DNA of 9,774 nt from an uncultured Eubacteriales bacterium (GTDB lineage Bacteria; Bacillota; Clostridia; Christensenellales; Borkfalkiaceae). The translations under genes and the position numbers were made by a program. The stretch is taken from NCBI GenBank assembly GCA_949745625.1, contig CATJZR010000119.1:1-9774 (forward strand), read 5' to 3'. The notes beneath the pieces are model-generated. The model was not told where the DNA came from and made no database searches. It was given only the letters and a program-made list of their open reading frames with translations. Shown piece after piece: positions 5,691 through 9,774 of this stretch. Every line of letters starts with the position of its first letter. The stretch's first letter is position 1.

Positions 5691-8300
5691 AACGATATAG
5701 GACAAACTTTCAGAACGCTGAACACCTCTGAAAGGGGACTCGGCGCTGAAGACGCGGCTGCAAGGTTAAAGGAGCACGGTCCGAACGAGCTTGAACGGGG
5801 TAAAAAGTCGGGCATAATAAAGCTATTCTTTTCCCAGTTCAAGGACTTTATGACGGTGCTGCTTATACTGGCAGCGGCAGTTTCCGCGGTAATCGCATTT
5901 ATTTCCAAGGACAGGAATGATTTAACCGATACGTTTATAATACTTGCCATAATATTTATGAACGCAGTCGTGGGTACTGTGCAGCAGTTCAGGGCGGACA
6001 AGGCTATCGAAAACCTTAAAAAGCTTTCGTCGGGCACGGTCAAGGTAATGCGCGGGGGCGAGGCTGTCGAGATAGACAGCACGCAGATAACCGTCGGCGA
6101 CGTAGTTATGTTCGAGGAAGGCGACGTAATCTGCGCCGATTGCAGAATTATAGAGTGTAACGGTCTGAAATGCGACGAGTCTGCGCTGACAGGCGAAAGC
6201 GTAAGCGTGGAAAAGAACGCCGATACCATACGCGGTAACAAGGTCGCGCTGGGCGAGATGAGGAACACGCTGTTCAATTCCACCTTCGTAGTAAGCGGCA
6301 ACGCCCGCGCTGTAGTCACTGCCGTGGGCATGCAGACGGAAACCGGTAAAATAGCCGCAATGCTGAAAGACGGCAAGCCGGAGACGACTCCGCTTGAAAA
6401 CACGCTAAACAAGCTCGGCAAAATAATTTCGGGCTTCGTGCTTATAGTCACGGTAATAATTTTCATAATGGGACTGTGCGTGCGAGGCGAAGGCGTTTTA
6501 AAGAACTTTATGACTTCGGTTGCGGTTGCGGTTGCGGCAATTCCCGAGGGGCTGCCTGCGGTGGTTACAATAATAATGGCTATGGGTGTTCAGCGTATGA
6601 GCCGCAAAAACGTGGTTATTCGCAAGCTGAAATCGGTAGAGACGCTCGGCGGTTGTTCGGTAATATGCTCGGACAAGACGGGCACGCTCACGCAAAACAA
6701 AATGCGCGTTACCGAGGTTTTTTGTGCCGACGACGGTAAGGAAAAGTTGCTGCAATGTATGGCGGCGTGTTCGTCCGTAAAGAGCGGCGCGCACGGGTAT
6801 ATTGGCGACCCCACCGAAATAGCCTTAAAGGTGTACGCGGACGAATGTGGCTTTTCTGCGCCTTACGAAAAAATTGCAGAAATCCCATTCACTTCCGAGA
6901 GAAAAATGATGTCCGTTGCGGCGGGCTTCGGTGGCGAAAAACTGACATTTTCCAAGGGTGCACCCGATATTCTTATCGAACGCTGTTCGTTTATTTTAAC
7001 GCCGTCGGGTGTCCGCGCAATCACCCGCGAGGATAAGCGTAACATATTCGGCTACTGCAACGCTATGTCGGATAACGCTTTGCGCGTGCTCGGCTTTGCG
7101 TATCGCGGCTATGGCGGGGCTATAAGCGAAGACGGACTGGTTTTCATAGGTCTTTGCGGGATGATTGACGGACTTAAAGAGGGTGTAAAGGAAGCCGTGG
7201 CAGAGTGCCGGCAGGCGGGCATTGCCACCGTAATGACAACGGGCGACCACGTGCGTACCGCGCTTGCGATAGCTAAAAAAGCGGGCATTGCCGAGCGCGA
7301 GGAAGAGGTTATGTCTGGAGAGCAGCTTGATTCCCTTCCGCCCAAAGAGCGGGACGCAGCTATTCCCAACTGCCGCGTGTTTGCGCGCGTTTCGCCCAAG
7401 CACAAGAATATCATAGTCAAGGCGTTCAAGAAGCGCGGTCACGTTACGGCAATGACGGGCGACGACATTAACGACGCGCCGAGCATAAAGAGCGCGGATA
7501 TAGGCATCGCTAGGGGCTCCGGCACGGACGTTACGAAAAACGCTTCCGATATGGTAATTGCCGACGACAACTTCACGACGATAGTTTCCGCCGTGCGCGA
7601 GGGCAGGCGCATTTCCGCAAACGTGAGAAAAACTATACAGTTTTTCTTATCGACCAACCTTGCCGAGGTGCTTGCAATTCTCATTGCCGCGTTAGTGTTT
7701 TTCAGACACGACTTTATGCTGACAACGCAACTTTTGTGGCTCAACCTTATAACCGACAGTTTCCCCGTGCTTGCATTGGGAATGGAAAAGGAGGACGGAG
7801 ACGTGATGAGAACGCCGCCCGTCCGCGCCGAAAAAAGTCTGTTTGCAAAAAGCTCGCTTGCGTTTATAATCTTTTTCGGACTGTTCATAACCGCTTTGAC
7901 GGTGGGCACCTATGCCGTGGCGTTAAAGCACCTCGGCAACGAGGTTGCAACCGCGCTGACTTTCCTTGTAATATCCTTTGCCGAGTTGTTTCAGGCTTTC
8001 AATATCCGCTCGGAACGGCAGTCGCTGTTCAAAACCGGACTGCTGTCCAATAAGATACTGCTTTTCACGGTGCTGGGTGGAATACTTACTAATATCCTGC
8101 TTGCGTTAAGCCCGCTTAAATACGCGTTCGGGCTTGACTGCCTTGACTGGAGGCACTGGCTGACAGCGGCGGGCATTTCGCTTTCGATTATTCCCGCGGG
8201 CGAGCTGTATAAGCTTATAATAAGGCTGGCTACACGCCGCCGCGCACCGAGGGGTAAGACGGATAGACGTAAAAAGCTTGCATTAAAAAACAGCCCCTGA
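5673..8300 (+). CDS. P-type ATPase, Ca2+-transporting (P2A, SERCA/PMCA-like)
   Basis: An 875-residue membrane pump exporting cations at the cost of ATP. M1 and M2 span about 60-78 and 86-104; the actuator motif TGES is at 173-176; M4 has AIPEGLP with E292; the phosphorylated aspartate is D334 in SDKTGTLTQNKM; the nucleotide-binding lysine is K428 in SKGAPDIL; the hinge is TGDDINDAPS (595-604); M5 has STNLAEV (N662, E665) and M6 has NLITDSFP (N691, T694, D695). These match SERCA Ca2+ ligands E309, N768, E771, N796, T799 and D800, which favours Ca2+ over Mn2+, H+ or Na+/K+. The hinge is unusual: the family has GDGVND, here GDDIND. ATG 5673 is the only usable start (TAA stop at 5649-5651 upstream, conserved N-terminus immediately downstream) but has no ribosome binding site and lies in a hairpin arm. 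The C-terminus is Arg/Lys-rich. Confidence 0.93.
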   Translation: MQNFCFNDIGQTFRTLNTSERGLGAEDAAARLKEHGPNELERGKKSGIIKLFFSQFKDFMTVLLILAAAVSAVIAFISKDRNDLTDTFIILAIIFMNAVVGTVQQFRADKAIENLKKLSSGTVKVMRGGEAVEIDSTQITVGDVVMFEEGDVICADCRIIECNGLKCDESALTGESVSVEKNADTIRGNKVALGEMRNTLFNSTFVVSGNARAVVTAVGMQTETGKIAAMLKDGKPETTPLENTLNKLGKIISGFVLIVTVIIFIMGLCVRGEGVLKNFMTSVAVAVAAIPEGLPAVVTIIMAMGVQRMSRKNVVIRKLKSVETLGGCSVICSDKTGTLTQNKMRVTEVFCADDGKEKLLQCMAACSSVKSGAHGYIGDPTEIALKVYADECGFSAPYEKIAEIPFTSERKMMSVAAGFGGEKLTFSKGAPDILIERCSFILTPSGVRAITREDKRNIFGYCNAMSDNALRVLGFAYRGYGGAISEDGLVFIGLCGMIDGLKEGVKEAVAECRQAGIATVMTTGDHVRTALAIAKKAGIAEREEEVMSGEQLDSLPPKERDAAIPNCRVFARVSPKHKNIIVKAFKKRGHVTAMTGDDINDAPSIKSADIGIARGSGTDVTKNASDMVIADDNFTTIVSAVREGRRISANVRKTIQFFLSTNLAEVLAILIAALVFFRHDFMLTTQLLWLNLITDSFPVLALGMEKEDGDVMRTPPVRAEKSLFAKSSLAFIIFFGLFITALTVGTYAVALKHLGNEVATALTFLVISFAELFQAFNIRSERQSLFKTGLLSNKILLFTVLGGILTNILLALSPLKYAFGLDCLDWRHWLTAAGISLSIIPAGELYKLIIRLATRRRAPRGKTDRRKKLALKNSP

Positions 8301-8303
8301 GGG
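8271..8303 (+). repeat. Direct repeat copy 1 (ATPase 3' end)
   Basis: This stretch is matched at 32 of 33 positions by 9487-9519 (T8283 versus A9499 is the only difference). It covers the last ATPase codons, the stop and the first half of the terminator. A second matching block lies upstream: GGCGAGCTGTATAAGCTT is identical at 8199-8216 and 9436-9453. Between the blocks the two copies differ in sequence and length (54 versus 33 bases). Confidence 0.9.
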
Positions 8304-8312
8304 GCTGTTTTT
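8285..8312. terminator. Bidirectional terminator between the ATPase and the minus-strand gene
   Basis: AAAAACAGCCCC (8286-8297) pairs with GGGGCTGTTTTT (8301-8312) in a perfect 12-bp stem, and the three-base loop is the ATPase stop codon TGA itself. Runs of A on the left and T on the right allow function in both directions, which suits the convergent gene ending at 8351. Confidence 0.93.
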
Positions 8313-8350
8313 CATGTATTAAATTTATAATATCACAGTAGCAACATTCA

Positions 8351-9304
8351 TTATTCAGTCGTTTTTTGGTTTTGAATCAGCAATGGGCAAACATATTGAT
8401 TGTCTTTCCATTCGGTGTCTTTATATTTTTCCCATAAATAATTGAAGCCTTCTTCACTTTCGTAGAATAAGTTTTTTTCCGAAGCATCGTTTTCTGTTAG
8501 AGTGCCTTTCAGTGAAACGGAAAGAACCAAAGCGCATTTGCGCAACGGCTGCACGTTGAGCCAAAAGTATGAAACATCTCCATTATTTGTAAAATATCGG
8601 GATATTCTCAGATTATTTTGAAATTCGTCCCGATAAAAGCGCAATTTTAAATTTTCGGGGTGGTCACAGTTTGATTTAATATAATTTAAGGCAATTAGGC
8701 TTTGTTCGGTAATCTCTTTAAAGTAATCAACATCCTCATCGTCGGGTCTGTGTACATCAGCGTCTCTTTGAAAGTATTCTAAATTACTTTCATCGGGTGA
8801 CGCCAATAGTATTTGAATTTGACAACCCATATTTAAACAGGTTATAATTTTTTCTTGATAATTTTTTAGAAAAGCTTTTCCCGTCATAAACATCAGTTTA
8901 ATTAGCTTGGGATATTCGGATTTATATGGACCGAACATAATCTCTTCGTCTTTACCGGAGAGCGTACCGCCGTTAATCATATTACCGTCGACGCCGTTAA
9001 TGCCGAGCTTTCTCAATCTTTTCATATTGACCTCTACGGAAAAATACTTATCCGTTATTATTTTTGCGCATAAACCCAACGGCACGGTTATTATTACGGT
9101 CGAAAATCCGATTTTTATAATATCAATAAATATTTCGTCCCATTCAAGTGTGCCGTATATTAAATAAGATAATAAAATGCATAGACCTAAAATTATTGCA
9201 ACAATCAAGCATAGCGCAAAAAAAAGAAATTTAAAGTTAAATATTTTTCTCAATTTATCCTTAAAAGTCTGTTTGCGTGAGTTTCCTTGTTTCGCTTTTT
9301 TCAT
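8351..9304 (-). CDS. Unknown two-helix membrane protein with C-terminal soluble domain
   Basis: The family is not recognised with certainty. The 317 residues begin with a basic segment (MKKAKQGNSRKQTFKDKLRK), then two hydrophobic helices at about 26-50 and 58-84, then a soluble domain of about 230 residues that should be cytoplasmic by the positive-inside rule. Within it, LIKLMFMTGKAFL (about 134-146), a helix, and GCQIQILLASPDESN (about 160-174) resemble the strand-helix-strand pattern of degenerate phospholipase-D-like domains, but no HxK(x4)D motif is present, so catalysis by that route is not supported. It has a good start (AAAGGAA at 9314-9320, about 9 bases from ATG) and its own promoter. 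It is much more AT-rich than all neighbours, suggesting recent transfer. It stands alone; no partner gene is visible. An envelope sensor or a membrane-linked defence effector are possible roles, both speculative. Confidence 0.85.
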   Translation of the reverse strand: MKKAKQGNSRKQTFKDKLRKIFNFKFLFFALCLIVAIILGLCILLSYLIYGTLEWDEIFIDIIKIGFSTVIITVPLGLCAKIITDKYFSVEVNMKRLRKLGINGVDGNMINGGTLSGKDEEIMFGPYKSEYPKLIKLMFMTGKAFLKNYQEKIITCLNMGCQIQILLASPDESNLEYFQRDADVHRPDDEDVDYFKEITEQSLIALNYIKSNCDHPENLKLRFYRDEFQNNLRISRYFTNNGDVSYFWLNVQPLRKCALVLSVSLKGTLTENDASEKNLFYESEEGFNYLWEKYKDTEWKDNQYVCPLLIQNQKTTE

Positions 9305-9351
9305 TTAATTTATTTCCTTTTATGATATTAATGGCTCGCGTCGACTTATAT

Positions 9352-9380
9352 ATTATATCATAACCAACTGTTCAGGTCAA
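9352..9380 (-). promoter_or_regulatory. Sigma-A promoter of the minus-strand membrane protein gene
   Basis: Read on the minus strand, TTGACC (9375-9380) and TATAAT (9352-9357) are 17 bp apart. The expected start near 9345 gives a leader of about 40 bases with a Shine-Dalgarno at 9314-9320. The gene thus carries its own near-consensus promoter and terminator as a self-contained unit. Confidence 0.85.
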
Positions 9381-9432
9381 ATTTACTTGACGGTATGTTG
9401 CGTTTGAATAAATAAACGAGCCGCCAATAGTC

Positions 9433-9516
9433 GCAGGCGAGCTGTATAAGCTTGCCGTACGCATGCTCGGCCGCAGACTGCATTTCAAAAAGCTTGCAAT
9501 AAAAAACAGCCCCTGA
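9433..9516 (+). pseudogene. Degenerate second copy of the Ca2+-ATPase C-terminus
   Basis: In frame this reads AGELYKLAVRMLGRRL then HFKKLAIKNSP and stop, against AGELYKLIIRLATRRR...KKLALKNSP at the end of the ATPase (residues 842-875). The copy is 7 codons shorter in the middle, and similarity ends abruptly at 9433; upstream the frame soon meets stops (TAA in frame at 9412-9414), so only about 27 codons survive. It has no start or ribosome binding site. Likely origins are the remnant of a tandem ATPase paralogue or divergent allele, or a 3'-end copy carried in with the inserted minus-strand gene. It is followed by the same type of terminator as the intact gene. Confidence 0.85.
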
Positions 9517-9526
9517 GGGCTGTTTT
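9503..9526. terminator. Second copy of the ATPase terminator, probably bidirectional
   Basis: AAAACAGCCC (9503-9512) pairs with GGGCTGTTTT (9517-9526) around the loop CTGA, which includes the pseudogene stop. It is nearly identical to the terminator at 8285-8312 but one G shorter. With A-rich and T-rich sides it can also end transcription of the minus-strand gene whose stop is at 9533. Confidence 0.9.
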
Positions 9527-9532
9527 ATTATT

Positions 9533-9774
9533 TTACCAGATTACCGTGAATATTGCTGCAAAGATAATTCCCGCAATTACGGAGCCTATAAAAATAAGCG
9601 TCTGCCGCAATCCCAATTTAAGCGTGCGCCTGTATAGCGCGTTTGCAATCAGCGAACCGACTATTATCATTACGACCATTATATAGTTTTCGGGTTCGGA
9701 TAAATCGCAAAAGCTCAGCGCCAATACGGTAAACAACGGTATCATAACCTTGTAACCGAACGGGCTGTCGGATA
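9533..9774 (-). CDS. C-terminal part of an integral membrane protein (partial at right edge)
   Basis: The minus-strand frame is open from the window edge to a TAA at 9533-9535. The visible 80 residues contain three hydrophobic helices (KVMIPLFTVLALSF, YIMVVMIIVGSLIANALY, and TLIFIGSVIAGIIFAAIFTVIW up to the C-terminus) separated by short polar or basic loops (RRTLKLGLRQ). An ATG at 9743-9745 could be read as a start of a 70-residue protein, but it has no well-spaced ribosome binding site and the frame continues upstream with plausible sequence (SDSPFGYKV), so this is more likely the end of a longer polytopic protein. The family is not recognised; a permease-like protein is the most one can say. 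Confidence 0.65.
   Translation of the reverse strand, partial: SDSPFGYKVMIPLFTVLALSFCDLSEPENYIMVVMIIVGSLIANALYRRTLKLGLRQTLIFIGSVIAGIIFAAIFTVIW

Noticed and set aside
5639..6466. 275-codon minus-strand frame opposite iscU's end and the start of the ATPase
   Set aside because: It is Ser/Thr/Pro-rich low-quality sequence antisense to conserved P-type ATPase motifs, so it is a shadow frame.
6513..6536. Tandem GGTTGC hexamers in the ATPase
   Set aside because: They encode the Val-Ala repeat of membrane helix M4 just before PEGLP, which is conserved as protein; no sign of a separate function.
8351..9304. Calling the minus-strand protein a phospholipase D
   Set aside because: No HxK(x4)D signature is present; only the general strand-helix pattern is suggestive, so the name would overstate the evidence.
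9387..9414. TTGACG with an AT-rich stretch downstream, considered as a plus-strand promoter for the ATPase remnant
   Set aside because: The -10 match (TAAATA at 16 bp) is poor and there is no gene to drive; chance in AT-rich spacer is likely.
1..9774. CRISPR array, tRNA, rRNA, transposase or integrase genes
   Set aside because: No regularly spaced short repeats, no cloverleaf or rRNA sequence and no recombinase motifs were seen on either strand.

Overview
The window reads as a chromosomal segment of an anaerobic, Clostridia-like Bacillota. This rests on the stripped-down Rrf2 regulator–IscS–IscU iron–sulfur module with no hscBA or fdx, purine-rich Shine-Dalgarno sites, near-consensus sigma-A promoters (TTGACA-17-TATAAT) and hairpin-plus-U-tract terminators. 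The housekeeping genes have moderate to high GC (one hand-counted 60-base line in iscS is 38/60). The minus-strand gene at 8351-9304 is clearly AT-rich (hand-counted lines 19/60 and 15/60). The species cannot be named from the sequence.

Layout, left to right (plus strand unless stated): the 3' end of an unidentified gene (1-144); glgB, glycogen branching enzyme (148-2145), and its terminator; a consensus promoter driving nadA, quinolinate synthase (2224-3138), as an apparently leaderless message; an IscR-like Rrf2 repressor (3344-3739); a consensus promoter held between two 25-bp palindromic operators; iscS, cysteine desulfurase (3826-5016); a 200-bp intergenic region built from an imperfect direct repeat around an inverted-repeat-rich core; iscU, Fe-S scaffold (5219-5635); a perfect hairpin terminator that contains the start codon of the next gene; a P2A Ca2+-type P-type ATPase (5673-8300) whose stop codon is the loop of a bidirectional terminator. 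Then comes an AT-rich minus-strand gene with its own promoter (8351-9304) for a protein with two membrane helices and an unrecognised soluble domain, followed by a degenerate second copy of the ATPase 3' end and its terminator (9433-9526), and the C-terminal part of a minus-strand membrane protein running off the right edge (9533-9774).

The central block is coherent. NadA is a [4Fe-4S] enzyme, the Rrf2 protein carries four clustered cysteines that could sense Fe-S status, IscS supplies sulfur and IscU is the assembly platform. The two operators place the iscS promoter under likely control of the Rrf2 protein. The right-hand part looks like an accessory insertion: a compositionally different gene lies between two copies of the ATPase 3' end.

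The points most worth a second look are the paired IscR-type operators, the ATPase start codon buried in a terminator-like hairpin, the duplicated ATPase tail flanking an unknown two-helix membrane protein, and the repeat unit between iscS and iscU.
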